NCBI RefSeq assembly: GCF_003219795.1
Contig: NZ_QJVC01000003.1
Coordinates: 186,001 to 250,000 of the forward strand
Reading direction: 5' to 3'
Length of the DNA stretch: 64,000 nt
From: Arthrobacter psychrolactophilus
GTDB taxonomy: Bacteria; Actinomycetota; Actinomycetes; Actinomycetales; Micrococcaceae
The notes beneath the pieces are model-generated. The model was not told the DNA's origin, did not search any database, and worked only from the letters and a program-made list of their open reading frames with translations. The position numbers and the translations under genes are program-made. Each line of letters opens with the position of its first letter. Positions within the stretch are counted from its first letter, which is position 1. Below are positions 26,365 to 34,805 of the stretch, in pieces.

Positions 26365-27243
26365 TTAGGCGTTGGCGGCCGAGAGTGCGTCGGCAGCGGC
26401 CTGCACAGCCTCGGAGAGCGACGTCGTGGGGCGGCCAATAAGGGCCCCCAGCTCGCCATTGCTGACCAGCAAATCGCCACGCGCGATGCCCAGATCGCTG
26501 TCGGCCAGGATCTGCGCAAATTGCGCGGGAACACCCGCACCGATCAAAGCCTGTGCGTAGTCCTCCGCAGGCAGATCTTGGTAAGAGACCTGCTGGCCGG
26601 TAGCCGCGGTGACCGATTCGGCGAGTTCGCCAAGCGTGAAGGCAGTATCGCCACCCAGCTCGTAAACCTTTCCGGCCTGATCGTCAGCAAGAAGCACGGC
26701 TGCCGCGGCCTGGGCAAAGTCTGCACGGCTGGCGGCGCTGACGCGGCCATCGCCAGCGCTACCCAGGACCACCCCGTGCTGGAGGAAATTAGCCAGCTGC
26801 TCGGTGTAGTTCTCCAGGTACCAGCCGTTGCGCAACAAGACGAAGGGAAGGCCGGAATCACGCAGGGCAACTTCCGTGGCCTGATGTTCGCCGGCCAACG
26901 CCATGCCTGTCGTGTCGGCGTTAGCGATGCTGGTGTAAGCGATCAGAGCCACACCGGCCTCCTTGGCGGCGGCGATGACATTGAGGTGCTGCGGGAGTCG
27001 CTGGCCAACCTCGCTGCCGGAAACCAGCAGGACCTTCTCGGCGTCGGCAAATGCCGCGTGCAGAGATGCGGGGTCGGTGTAATCAATGGGGCGAATCTGG
27101 ACGCCGCGGGCTGCGAAGTCAGCGAGCTTTGCCACGTTTCGGCCCGTAGCCACGATCTTTTCGGCAGGAACGTTCTGGTCAAGAAGTGCTTCGACGACGA
27201 GGCGGCCAAGCTGGCCGGTAGCACCGGTGACGACGATGGTCAT
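26365..27243 (-). CDS. NAD(P)-binding quinone oxidoreductase, QorB/NmrA-like
   Basis: A 292-residue atypical SDR. It begins with the nucleotide motif VTGATGQLGRLV, has the TGRN segment for NADPH phosphate, the YTSIANADT strand, and the LRNGWYLENY block typical of QorB and NmrA-like reductases. It probably reduces quinones with NAD(P)H in the cytosol. ATG 27243. It is divergent from an HxlR regulator. The same pairing is known for qor2/QorR in Corynebacterium, where the regulator senses thiol-reactive oxidants, so induction by disulfide or quinone stress is likely. Confidence 0.9.
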   Translation of the reverse strand: MTIVVTGATGQLGRLVVEALLDQNVPAEKIVATGRNVAKLADFAARGVQIRPIDYTDPASLHAAFADAEKVLLVSGSEVGQRLPQHLNVIAAAKEAGVALIAYTSIANADTTGMALAGEHQATEVALRDSGLPFVLLRNGWYLENYTEQLANFLQHGVVLGSAGDGRVSAASRADFAQAAAAVLLADDQAGKVYELGGDTAFTLGELAESVTAATGQQVSYQDLPAEDYAQALIGAGVPAQFAQILADSDLGIARGDLLVSNGELGALIGRPTTSLSEAVQAAADALSAANA

Positions 27244-27336
27244 GAGGGATTCCGTTCTTTGGAGGAAGTGTTTCATCTGTGCCAACATCGCCTGCGCGCC
27301 ATTTCTTCCGAAAGGAGAGTACGCACTTAAAGGTAA

Positions 27337-27360
27337 GGTACCTACATGAAGGTAAGTACC
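27337..27360. promoter_or_regulatory. HxlR-type operator overlapping the regulator start codon
   Basis: GGTACCTAC (27337-27345) and GTAAGTACC (27352-27360) form an inverted repeat with one mismatch, around a spacer holding the ATG of the HxlR gene. The GTAC-n-TAC spacing resembles DUF24/QorR/HypR operators. Bound protein would block its own gene's start and could silence the divergent oxidoreductase. Confidence 0.6.
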
Positions 27361-27723
27361 AGCACCAACCAGTCGTTCGATCCTCTAGCAGGCGGTATCT
27401 TCCCTGCCGCGTGCCCCAGCAGGACGGTGCTCGATCACGTCTCCAGCAAATGGGGTGTCCTCATCCTCGTGGCCTTGGCTCAGGGTCCGCAGCGCTGGAG
27501 CGAATTACGCCGTCGTGCCCAAGGCATCAGCGAAAAGATGCTCGCCCAGACCCTGAAAACACTCGAAGGCGACGGTTTCATCCTTCGAGACGCCCAGCCA
27601 GTCATTCCGCCCAGGGTCGATTACAGCCTGACAAGCCGCGGTAGTGAGCTCGTTGCGCTGCTCGTCCCGTTATTGGAATGGATCAATGTGCACGCCGAGG
27701 ACATCGTCAACGGTCAAGCCTGA
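27346..27723 (+). CDS. HxlR-family redox regulator
   Basis: A 125-residue MarR-like/HxlR (DUF24) protein. The core is CPSRTVLDHVSSKWGVLILVALAQGPQRWSELRRRAQGISEKMLAQTLKTLE. The single Cys at the start of this domain is the redox-sensing residue of QorR, HypR and YodB. It faces the QorB-like gene, its probable target. The operator-like repeat at 27337-27360 overlaps its start codon, pointing to tight autoregulation. Confidence 0.9.
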   Translation: MKVSTSTNQSFDPLAGGIFPAACPSRTVLDHVSSKWGVLILVALAQGPQRWSELRRRAQGISEKMLAQTLKTLEGDGFILRDAQPVIPPRVDYSLTSRGSELVALLVPLLEWINVHAEDIVNGQA

Positions 27724-27873
27724 GGGCGCACTCCGCTCAACCCGGAGACTCGTCATCGACCATGATTCTCCCTGCTGCGCCCGACTTGGAACCGAGCCCA
27801 CGGATCTGTTTTTTGCACTCACCTCCGCCGTGCCCCTGATGCTCGACGGCGGCATGCACCACTGAACCAGCGC

Positions 27874-28551
27874 TCACCTTGAGTGTGGGGAAAGTTGGGC
27901 GGAAAGCCGGCGCCCACTTTCCAATCTGATGACAAAGTCGGCATCGGCAATGGCGTCCTCGTCGTGACTGACGCAGGCCACCGCCGCGCCGCGCCGGGCT
28001 TCCTCGGCAAGCATGGCGCGTGTGCGGTTCCGGCTCTCAGCATCAAGCCCCGCCGCCGGTTCATCGAGCAGGAAAATCCGTGCCCGTCGGGCGATCCCCT
28101 GGGCCAGCAAGGTTCGTTGGCGTTGACCTCCCGAGAGGGCGTTGAAGGGCGCCGCGGCCAGATCGGCCAATTGCACTCGCTCGAGCGCCCCGGCCACCCG
28201 CGCTTTGCGTTCCTTGGCACTCAGCTCGGTCGAACCACGGGCAGAACCACGCCGTGCAACACCCCAGGTTCCCATGGCAACAACCTCCCGCACGGTCAGT
28301 GGCAACGTGTCCGGGGCACTGACTCGTTGCACCACGAGCGCCACCTCATCGGCGCGCTCCACCGAGCCCGTCAGTGATTGCCGCACCCCGGCCAGAATCT
28401 CCAGCAGCGTCGACTTTCCGGCACCGTTGGGTCCCGCAATGGCGGTCAGCGAACCCCACGGCAACTCAATATCAACACCATGAAGAACAGGCACCTCAGC
28501 AAAACTAAAGGACAGATTTCGCCCACGTAGGGCGTAGTCAGAATTGATCAC
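27874..28551 (-). CDS. aztA: Zinc/manganese ABC transporter ATPase (AztA-like)
   Basis: A 225-residue ATPase of the metal-chelate importer group: Walker A GPNGAGKST, signature LSGGQRQR, Walker B IFLLDEPAAGLD and H-loop SHDED. It starts with GTG at 28551 and is divergent from the permease, binding protein and AztD-like genes, with a Fur/Zur box between them. With those it makes an Azt-type zinc importer. The Azt naming rests on the AztD-like genes in the cluster; manganese is a less likely substrate. Confidence 0.85.
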   Translation of the reverse strand: MINSDYALRGRNLSFSFAEVPVLHGVDIELPWGSLTAIAGPNGAGKSTLLEILAGVRQSLTGSVERADEVALVVQRVSAPDTLPLTVREVVAMGTWGVARRGSARGSTELSAKERKARVAGALERVQLADLAAAPFNALSGGQRQRTLLAQGIARRARIFLLDEPAAGLDAESRNRTRAMLAEEARRGAAVACVSHDEDAIADADFVIRLESGRRLSAQLSPHSR

Positions 28552-28570
28552 GGTTCAGTCTAACTCAATT

Positions 28571-28585
28571 TGATAATCATTCTCA
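28571..28585. promoter_or_regulatory. Zur/Fur-type box in divergent zinc promoter
   Basis: TGATAATCATTCTCA is a 7-1-7 inverted repeat with one mismatch, the form of Fur-family boxes, and it lies midway between the start codons of the ATPase (28551) and permease (28606). The zinc-transport content of both operons makes Zur the likely regulator, repressing when zinc is sufficient. Confidence 0.75.
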
Positions 28586-28605
28586 TTAGCATTTAGAGTG
28601 ATGGC

Positions 28606-29490
28606 ATGTCCTGGCTCATAGAACCTTTCACAGCAGATTTTTTCCTGCGAGCGCTGCTCGGCGGTGCCCTCGTCGCTGTCATTTGCGGCGTCGTGGGAAC
28701 GTGGGTGGTGGTGCGCGGCATGGCGTTTCTGGGCGAGGCCATTGGGCACGGCATGCTGCCCGGCGTTGCCCTGGCCACGATGCTCGGGGTGCCGGCCATG
28801 GCCGGTGGCGCGGTGAGTGCCGTGATCATGAGTGCCTTGATCGGGGCGCTGCAGAAGCGTGGCCGGCTGTCGTACGACACCAGCATCGGTCTATTGTTTG
28901 TGGCCATGTTGTCGCTCGGCGTCATCATCGTCTCGCACTCACGGACCTTCGCCACCGACGCGACGGCAATGCTATTCGGTGACATCCTCGCCCTGAAAAC
29001 CCTGGACCTCATTGGCCTGCTTGGCGCCGCGCTTGTGACGATCGTTGTCGCCGCGGCCCTGCACCGGAACTTTGTCGCCGCCGCCTTCGACACCCGCATC
29101 GCCAAAACCTTGGGCCTGCGTCCCCAGGTGGCGCAGTTGGCCTTGGTTGGCCTGGTGACGCTCGCCGTCGTGTCGTCCTACCAGGCCGTCGGGTCCTTGC
29201 TGGTCGTGGGATTGCTCCTCGCGCCGGCCGTTGCGGCCACGCCATGGACGGCCAGCATCCCCACCCGCATGATGCTCGCGGTTGTCTTCGGCGTGCTCGC
29301 GGTCGGCGCCGGGCTGCTCTGCTCCTGGTATGCGGGCACGGCAGCAGGGGCCTCCATCGCGGCGGCCGCGATCGCCTTCGCAGCCCTCTCCCCTCTCGCG
29401 GCACGATTCACCCCAGCACGGCGCAGCACCTCACACCAGCCCATCACCACAGCCTCCCCGCAGGCATCCTTTTCTGGAAAGAACTCATGA
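28606..29490 (+). CDS. aztB: Zinc ABC transporter permease (AztB-like)
   Basis: A 294-residue permease of the ABC-3 (ZnuB/AztB/MntB) family with eight or nine membrane helices. Typical features are the early GTWVVVRGMAFLGEAIGHGMLPGVALA segment with its conserved His, and GLRPQVAQLALVGLVTLAVVSSYQAVGSLLVVGLLLAPAV. The C terminus is a soluble Ser/Thr-rich tail. Start ATG 28606 directly follows the Fur/Zur box. The stop overlaps the first AztD-like gene (ATGA), so they are one transcript. Confidence 0.9.
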   Translation: MSWLIEPFTADFFLRALLGGALVAVICGVVGTWVVVRGMAFLGEAIGHGMLPGVALATMLGVPAMAGGAVSAVIMSALIGALQKRGRLSYDTSIGLLFVAMLSLGVIIVSHSRTFATDATAMLFGDILALKTLDLIGLLGAALVTIVVAAALHRNFVAAAFDTRIAKTLGLRPQVAQLALVGLVTLAVVSSYQAVGSLLVVGLLLAPAVAATPWTASIPTRMMLAVVFGVLAVGAGLLCSWYAGTAAGASIAAAAIAFAALSPLAARFTPARRSTSHQPITTASPQASFSGKNS

Positions 29491-30731
29491 TTCTTCGCTC
29501 TCCCACGCTTCTTCTCACCACTCTCCTCGCCCTGACACTTGCAGGCTGCAGCTCTGCCTCCACCCCACCAGCAACCCCAAGCTCGACGGCGGATCAGCCC
29601 ACCTCTGCAGGTCATGGCGCCGTCACGGGAGCGGCCGAGGTCAAGGAACCACAACGCCATCTCGTGGCGATCGACACCGCGGGCAAGGCCTCCACCTTGG
29701 ATCTCCTCAGCGGCAGCCCTTCCCTCCTCGATCCAGTGACGCCGCCGGACACTGTCACGAGCGATGGCCGCTACGTCTTCGCGGCCAACTCCACCGGCGT
29801 GGACATCCTCGACAGCGGTGTCTGGACTTGGGATCACGGCGACCACTCGCACTTTTACCGGGGCGAGGCCGCCACCATCGGCACTCTTCCGGGCAAGGGC
29901 ACGGCCACCATTGCTTTTGGTCCACTCTCTACGGCTGGCACCACAGGACTGTTCTTCCCAGACTCCGGCGACGCCGTACTGCTGGATAACTCGGCACTCT
30001 CCGATGGCACCATCTCGGAGTCGCTCCGCATGACGGGCACCCCGCACGCCGGCATTATGGCCCCGCTCGGCAAGGGCGCCGTCGTCACTCAGAGCGGTGA
30101 CGATGGAGTCGCCGCGAGCCTGCGCGCCCTTGATGCCACAGGCAAGGAACTCACGACTGCGGGTTGCCCGGCTGCCGCTGGCACCATCACCACCCGGGTG
30201 GGCCTCGTGATTGGCTGCGCCGATGGCGCGGTCCTGGCCACGAGTGATGGTGATTCACCGACCCTGGAACACATCCCGTACCCCGACGGCGCTGCGGCCC
30301 CGGCGACCGAGTTCAATGCTCGCAAGGGCCGACCCACCGCGGCAGGCATCGGGACAGACAAGGGGGTCTGGCTACTCAATACTCGACAGAAAAGCTGGGA
30401 ATGGCTCCCCACGACCACCCCGGTGATCGCGGCAGCCGCCGTGGATAACGCTGCTAGGCATGTTGTCGTGGTCGGGGCCGATGGCAGAGTCAGCGTGTAT
30501 GCCCAAGGAGACAAGGAGCCGCTTGCCACCACGGCACCGCTTCTGGGCAAGAGTCTGGACACGCCGAACCTTGCCGAACACATCCAACTCACGGTCGACA
30601 GCGAGCGTGCCTACCTCAATGCCCCCGCGGAAGGCGTGGTCTACGAGATCGCCTACGCAGATGGTGCACGGATTGCCCGGACGCTCACCCTACCCACCGA
30701 GGCCAGCCACCTCGTGGAGACCGGCCGATGA
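29487..30731 (+). CDS. aztD: AztD-like beta-propeller zinc chaperone lipoprotein, first copy
   Basis: A 414-residue lipoprotein: lipobox LTLAGC (Cys about 20), Ser/Thr-rich linker, then repeated WD-like strands of a beta-propeller. The motif WTWDHGDHSHFYRGEA (about residue 110) is the His/Asp cluster typical of AztD, the periplasmic metallochaperone that passes zinc to AztC in Paracoccus. Its ATG overlaps the permease stop and its stop overlaps the binding-protein start (ATGA in each case). The long open frame upstream, from 29244, lies inside the permease gene and is not used. Confidence 0.85.
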   Translation: MILRSPTLLLTTLLALTLAGCSSASTPPATPSSTADQPTSAGHGAVTGAAEVKEPQRHLVAIDTAGKASTLDLLSGSPSLLDPVTPPDTVTSDGRYVFAANSTGVDILDSGVWTWDHGDHSHFYRGEAATIGTLPGKGTATIAFGPLSTAGTTGLFFPDSGDAVLLDNSALSDGTISESLRMTGTPHAGIMAPLGKGAVVTQSGDDGVAASLRALDATGKELTTAGCPAAAGTITTRVGLVIGCADGAVLATSDGDSPTLEHIPYPDGAAAPATEFNARKGRPTAAGIGTDKGVWLLNTRQKSWEWLPTTTPVIAAAAVDNAARHVVVVGADGRVSVYAQGDKEPLATTAPLLGKSLDTPNLAEHIQLTVDSERAYLNAPAEGVVYEIAYADGARIARTLTLPTEASHLVETGR

Positions 30732-31639
30732 GGCGCCCGCTTCTGCTGGCCGCGGCAGCGGTACTGGCCTTGCTTGCCTCGAGTTGCTCGGCCGCTGCAC
30801 CTGCTGCGGGCCCGCAGATTGTGGTCACCACAAATATTTTGGGCGACGTCACGCGTCAGGTGCTGGGCGATCAAGCCACCGTGACCACACTGATGCAGCC
30901 CGAATCCGATCCGCACTCCTTTGAGATATCGGCCCAGCAGGCCGCGTCCATGAGCAACGCAGATCTGGTGGTCTCCAATGGCCTGGGGCTAGAGGAGGGC
31001 TTGCAACAGCACCTTGACCGAGCAGCCGCGGCGGGCGCTCCCATGCTCGTCGCGGGTGAGGTGGGCGACGTCGTGCCGTACAGTTCCGGCGACGCGAAAG
31101 GTACCCCGGACCCGCACTTTTGGACCGATCCCGCGGCCATAATCAAGGTGGTCGACGCCCTCGAGGAGTCGGCTGGGCAGATCGACGGTATCAACGAGGA
31201 AAAGCTGTCCGCGAGCGCAGCCGCCTATCGGCAGCAACTCACGGCGCTGGACCAGGAAATGACCACGGCCTTCGCCGGACTCCCCCGGGAGCGACGGGCC
31301 CTGGTCACTAACCACCATGTGTTTGGCTATCTCGCGGCACGCTTTGACTTCACCGTCATCGGTGCCGTGATCCCTGGCGGAACCACGCTCGCCGCTCCTA
31401 GCGCCGCAGATCTTCGCGAACTCAGCGAGGCGATCCGCACTGCTGACGTTCCCACAATTTTTGCCGACTCATCCCAACCCGACCGGCTGGTGCAGGTGTT
31501 GGCAAGCGAGGCCGGCGTGAAGGTGCAGGTCAGCGAACTCTTTACCGAGTCGCTGACCCGTCCCGACGGCGCCGCCCCGACGTATCTAGACATGATGCGC
31601 GTCAACACTCAACGGATCGTCGACGGCCTTGCGCCGTAA
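30728..31639 (+). CDS. aztC: Zinc-binding ABC substrate-binding lipoprotein (AztC/ZnuA-like)
   Basis: A 303-residue cluster A-I metal-binding lipoprotein: lipobox LLASSC, metal ligands His in ESDPHSFEIS, His in TPDPHFWTDP, His in TNHHVFGYL and Asp in IFADSSQPD. The His-rich loop of classical ZnuA is absent, as in AztC, which receives zinc from a chaperone. It delivers zinc to the AztB permease. Start and stop overlaps show it is co-transcribed with aztB and the first aztD. Confidence 0.9.
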   Translation: MRRPLLLAAAAVLALLASSCSAAAPAAGPQIVVTTNILGDVTRQVLGDQATVTTLMQPESDPHSFEISAQQAASMSNADLVVSNGLGLEEGLQQHLDRAAAAGAPMLVAGEVGDVVPYSSGDAKGTPDPHFWTDPAAIIKVVDALEESAGQIDGINEEKLSASAAAYRQQLTALDQEMTTAFAGLPRERRALVTNHHVFGYLAARFDFTVIGAVIPGGTTLAAPSAADLRELSEAIRTADVPTIFADSSQPDRLVQVLASEAGVKVQVSELFTESLTRPDGAAPTYLDMMRVNTQRIVDGLAP

Positions 31640-31690
31640 ACACCACCAACTTTCAACAACGCTCATCACCGAAAAATAAGGAAACAACCT

Positions 31691-32881
31691 ATGCTTCGTC
31701 AAAGAACCACCCGTCTCAGTGTCACCGCCGCCATCGCGGGGCTCACCTTCCTACTTGCCTCCTGCGGGACCAGCGCCGATACCCCCGGAACGGCCGCACC
31801 CAACCCGGGCGGACGCGTCGCCGTATCCCATCCGGGCGGCATTAGCGTCCTGGATGGGACAACGCTTGAGCTCGTCAAGAGTTTCGATTCCGAGGAGTTC
31901 ACGCGACTCAACCCCGCTGGCGATGGCCGTCACGTCGTGGTCACCACCACGGCTGGTTTCCAGCTGCTCGATATGAACGAGCCCAAACTGACGGACCTCG
32001 TGGTGGATGCCAAGGCTGCCGGGCATGTGGTCCGCCATGCAGGAAACACCGTCTTCTTTGATGACGGAACGGGCACCACCACCATCATGAAGTCGGCAGA
32101 TCTCGCCACGAGCGAGGAGAAACTTCCTGCAAGCCAGCATTACCAGGCACCCTCTCCCCACCACGGCGTATCCATTGTCTTGGAAGACGGAACACTGCTG
32201 ACCACCGTGGGAGATAAGAGTTCACGCTCGGGTGCCACGGCATTGGAGGCACATGAGGATCACTGGCATGCTACCGCGGAGAGCAAGGACTGCCCCGGAA
32301 TCCACGGCGAGGGAACTGCGGCCGATGAGGCCGTGGTCTTTGGCTGCGAAAACGGCGCACTGTTGTTCCACAATGGCAGCTTTGAAAAGTTCACCGCACC
32401 GGATCAGTACGGTCGCATGGGCAACGCCTATGTCTCCGAGAGCAGCCCGATCGTTGTGGGAGATTACAGCAACAATCCTGACGCTGAAGGCTACCTACTT
32501 AACGCCGTCGTGCTTCTCGATACCGAAAAGCACAGCTACCAGGCCGTGACGCTGCCGGCGAATGTTCAGTACACCTGGCGCGATATTGCGCGCGGCCCCG
32601 GGGACCTGGCCTACATCCTCTCGACCGATGGCTCCATCCACGTACTTGACCCCAAGGACGGCTCGATCGTGAACGAATTCCCGGTCATCAAGGCGTGGGA
32701 AGGCCCTGCTGAATGGCAGGACGCGCATCCCGCGATCGTGGTCAACGGCAACACCGCCTACGTCACCGAACCTGCCACGAGCACGATTCACACCGTGGAT
32801 CTCACCACGGGCAAGGTGGGGACCTCCAAGACGTTGGACGCTGTGCCAAACGAAATCGCGCTCAACGTCGCGGCGCACTAA
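31691..32881 (+). CDS. AztD-like beta-propeller lipoprotein, second copy
   Basis: A 396-residue lipoprotein (lipobox LLASC, Cys about 25) with the same propeller plan as the upstream AztD-like protein: VSHPGGISVLDGTTLELV, then strands each ending in short D/G turns, and a last blade AYVTEPATSTIHTVDL. It lacks the HGDHSH cluster of the first copy but has AHEDHWHATAESKDCPGIHGEG near residue 190. It lies 51 bp after aztC, with the strong hairpin 32896-32931 behind it. It may be a second zinc chaperone with a different site. Confidence 0.8.
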   Translation: MLRQRTTRLSVTAAIAGLTFLLASCGTSADTPGTAAPNPGGRVAVSHPGGISVLDGTTLELVKSFDSEEFTRLNPAGDGRHVVVTTTAGFQLLDMNEPKLTDLVVDAKAAGHVVRHAGNTVFFDDGTGTTTIMKSADLATSEEKLPASQHYQAPSPHHGVSIVLEDGTLLTTVGDKSSRSGATALEAHEDHWHATAESKDCPGIHGEGTAADEAVVFGCENGALLFHNGSFEKFTAPDQYGRMGNAYVSESSPIVVGDYSNNPDAEGYLLNAVVLLDTEKHSYQAVTLPANVQYTWRDIARGPGDLAYILSTDGSIHVLDPKDGSIVNEFPVIKAWEGPAEWQDAHPAIVVNGNTAYVTEPATSTIHTVDLTTGKVGTSKTLDAVPNEIALNVAAH

Positions 32882-32895
32882 ACACTCAATCGGCC

Positions 32896-32931
32896 AACGG
32901 CCGTCGCACCCCTGCGGGTGCGGCGGCCGTT
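32896..32931 (+). terminator. Terminator of the zinc operon
   Basis: AACGGCCG(T)CGCACCC pairs with GGGTGCG(G)CGGCCGTT around a CTGC loop: a 15-bp stem with one mismatch, 15 bases after the last gene. No T run follows, which is common in high-GC actinobacteria. Confidence 0.75.
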
Positions 32932-33378
32932 CGTGTGCCCCGAGAAAGTTCGTCACAGGACGCCCTGGGCGATCAAAGATCGGGGTCGGGTCAGCAACGC
33001 ATTCAACACCAAAATCGAGCCCGATTTTCAAGGCGATTTTCGGTAGCAAGCGACGCGATGACGACCGTCTGAATCGTCTGTCGAAGCCGCAGCAAATGTG
33101 TTCTGGATTACAACGATTCGGTAACGCGGACTCCAAAATATCCCCACCCTATGCGGAAATCATGGGATCGCTTCCATAGCGTGAATGTGATCTTCTTGAC
33201 AGCGCTCCCACACCCGTAGCAGGATGAGTATCGCTTCGTGGAAGCGCTCCCGCATCTCGCTCAGAGTACTGCCAAATCACACCCCTTTGTTGGTGCGGCG
33301 CCATAGCTCGTGAAGAGGTTTGAAGGAATTTTTCACGGGACCGACAACAAAGTTGGTCCCACGACAAAGGAGTCACAA
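32932..33378 (+). other. Intergenic region before cebE: promoter, operators, leader
   Basis: The first 230 bases (to about 33160) show nothing recognisable. From 33163 on, the region holds three CebR-like boxes, a promoter, a transcribed leader hairpin (33337-33360: stems GGGAC/GTCCC and CAAC/GTTG with a three-base bulge), and the ribosome site AAAGGAG of the binding-protein gene. Confidence 0.6.
33163..33252 (+). promoter_or_regulatory. Cellobiose promoter with three CebR-like boxes
   Basis: The CebR operator of streptomycetes is TGGGAGCGCTCCCA. Three relatives occur here: TGGGATCGCTTCCA (33163-33176, 12 of 14), TGACAGCGCTCCCA (33197-33210, 12 of 14), and TGGAAGCGCTCCCG (33239-33252, 12 of 14). 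The middle box overlaps TTGACA (33196-33201), which with CAGGAT (33220-33225, 18-bp spacer) forms a plausible promoter. Bound CebR at the middle and third boxes would bracket the start of transcription. Confidence 0.75.
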
Positions 33379-34689
33379 ATGCGTTTGAATACTCGTAAGA
33401 ATTGGGCTGCGGTCGCTTCGCTCGCCACAATTGCCCTGCTCGCTTCGGGCTGTTCCAGCACCGATACACCAGCAGCCAGCGGCGAAGCTGGTGGGAAGGT
33501 TTCGCTCACGCTCGCGACCTTCAATAACTTTGGTTACACCGATGAATTCCTCAAGGAATACACCGATGCCAACCCGAACGTCACCATCACGCACCAGCAG
33601 GCAGCCACCGCCCCGGATGCTCGCACCAACCTTACGACCCGCCTCGCGGCAGGCGGAGAAGGTCTCGCCGATGTCGAGGCCATCGAGATCGACTGGATGC
33701 CCGAGCTCTCCCAGCTTCCCGGCGCCTTCGTTGACCTGGAGTCTCCCGATGTTGAAGGTCGCTGGCTCTCCTGGAAGGAAGACCAGGGACGCACTCCTGA
33801 TGGAACGCTGATTGGTTACGGAACCGATATTGGCCCGCAGGCTGTTTGCTACCGTGAAGATCTGGTCAAGGCCGCCGGCCTTCCGTCCGATCCCGCAGCC
33901 TTCGCCGAATACCTCGGCGGAAAGGATGCTACTTGGGACGATTACTTCAAGGCTGGCCACGATTTCGTCGCTAAGTCCGACAGCGCCTGGTTCGACTCCG
34001 CAAATGCCGTCTACCACAGCATGGTTGGACAGGTAGAAAACGCCTACGAAGACCCCAAGACAGGCGAACCGGTCAAGCTCGCTGACAACAAGGTCATCCA
34101 GGATATGTTCACCAACGTCCTGACCGAATCCAAGGACCTCTCCGCTGGCCTGACTCAGTGGGAAGGCGACTGGGATTCCGCATTCCAGAACAATGGCTTC
34201 GCCACCATGTTGTGCCCCGCCTGGATGACCGGCTCGATCGAAGAACGCGCCGGTGGAGTCACGGGTTGGAACATCGCCGATGTTTACCCCGGTGGCGGTA
34301 GCAACTGGGGCGGATCATTCCTGACGGTCCCCGCAACAGGCAAGCACACCGAAGAAGCCCAGAAGCTCGCTGCCTGGCTGTCCGCTCCCGAGCAGCAGAT
34401 CAAGGCCTTTGAAAACGCTGGCACCTTCCCGAGCCAGACCAAGGCTCAAACCGAGAAGGCACTTCTTGATTCCAAGAACGACTTCTTCAACAACGCACCG
34501 ACCGGCCAGATCTTCTCATCGCGCGCTATTGCGCTCAATGACACCAAGCCGATCTTCCGCGGCGTGAACTACTTCACCATCCACACCGCAATCCAAAACG
34601 GCATCACCCGTGTCGACGTCAACAAGAGCCAAGACGCTGAAACGTCCTGGAAGGGTGTGCTGACCGAATTCTCAGAACTCGGATTCTAA
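33379..34689 (+). CDS. cebE: Cellobiose/cello-oligosaccharide-binding lipoprotein (CebE-like)
   Basis: A 436-residue CUT1-family binding lipoprotein: signal and lipobox LLASGC (Cys about 25), then the SBP_bac_1 fold with ADVEAIEIDW near residue 100 and the late SWKGVLTEF segment. It captures cellobiose or cello-oligosaccharides for the two following permeases. The assignment rests on the gene order binding protein, two permeases, GH1, LacI, and on CebR-like operators. ATG 33379 follows AAAGGAG. No ATPase gene is in the locus; a shared MsiK-type ATPase elsewhere is expected, as in Streptomyces. Confidence 0.88.
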   Translation: MRLNTRKNWAAVASLATIALLASGCSSTDTPAASGEAGGKVSLTLATFNNFGYTDEFLKEYTDANPNVTITHQQAATAPDARTNLTTRLAAGGEGLADVEAIEIDWMPELSQLPGAFVDLESPDVEGRWLSWKEDQGRTPDGTLIGYGTDIGPQAVCYREDLVKAAGLPSDPAAFAEYLGGKDATWDDYFKAGHDFVAKSDSAWFDSANAVYHSMVGQVENAYEDPKTGEPVKLADNKVIQDMFTNVLTESKDLSAGLTQWEGDWDSAFQNNGFATMLCPAWMTGSIEERAGGVTGWNIADVYPGGGSNWGGSFLTVPATGKHTEEAQKLAAWLSAPEQQIKAFENAGTFPSQTKAQTEKALLDSKNDFFNNAPTGQIFSSRAIALNDTKPIFRGVNYFTIHTAIQNGITRVDVNKSQDAETSWKGVLTEFSELGF

Positions 34690-34730
34690 TTCAGAGTTCC
34701 TGAGCTCGCCTAGGCGAGATTCGCTGCTTC

Positions 34731-34765
34731 TGTCGGGCGCCGTCGTTGATTCGCGGCGCCCGACA
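34731..34765 (+). terminator. Hairpin between cebE and cebF
   Basis: A perfect 12-bp stem, TGTCGGGCGCCG (34731-34742) with CGGCGCCCGACA (34754-34765), lies between the binding-protein and permease genes. A smaller palindrome CTCGCCTAGGCGAG is at 34705-34718. Such hairpins usually protect the binding-protein mRNA or attenuate readthrough, giving more binding protein than permease. Confidence 0.65.
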
Positions 34766-34805
34766 GGGCTCACCGAGGCCCACACAACTTCCAAAGGAAA
34801 CATTC

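Noticed and set aside
29244-29486. Extension of the first AztD frame upstream of 29487
   Set aside because: It falls inside the zinc permease; a lipoprotein signal begins exactly at 29487.
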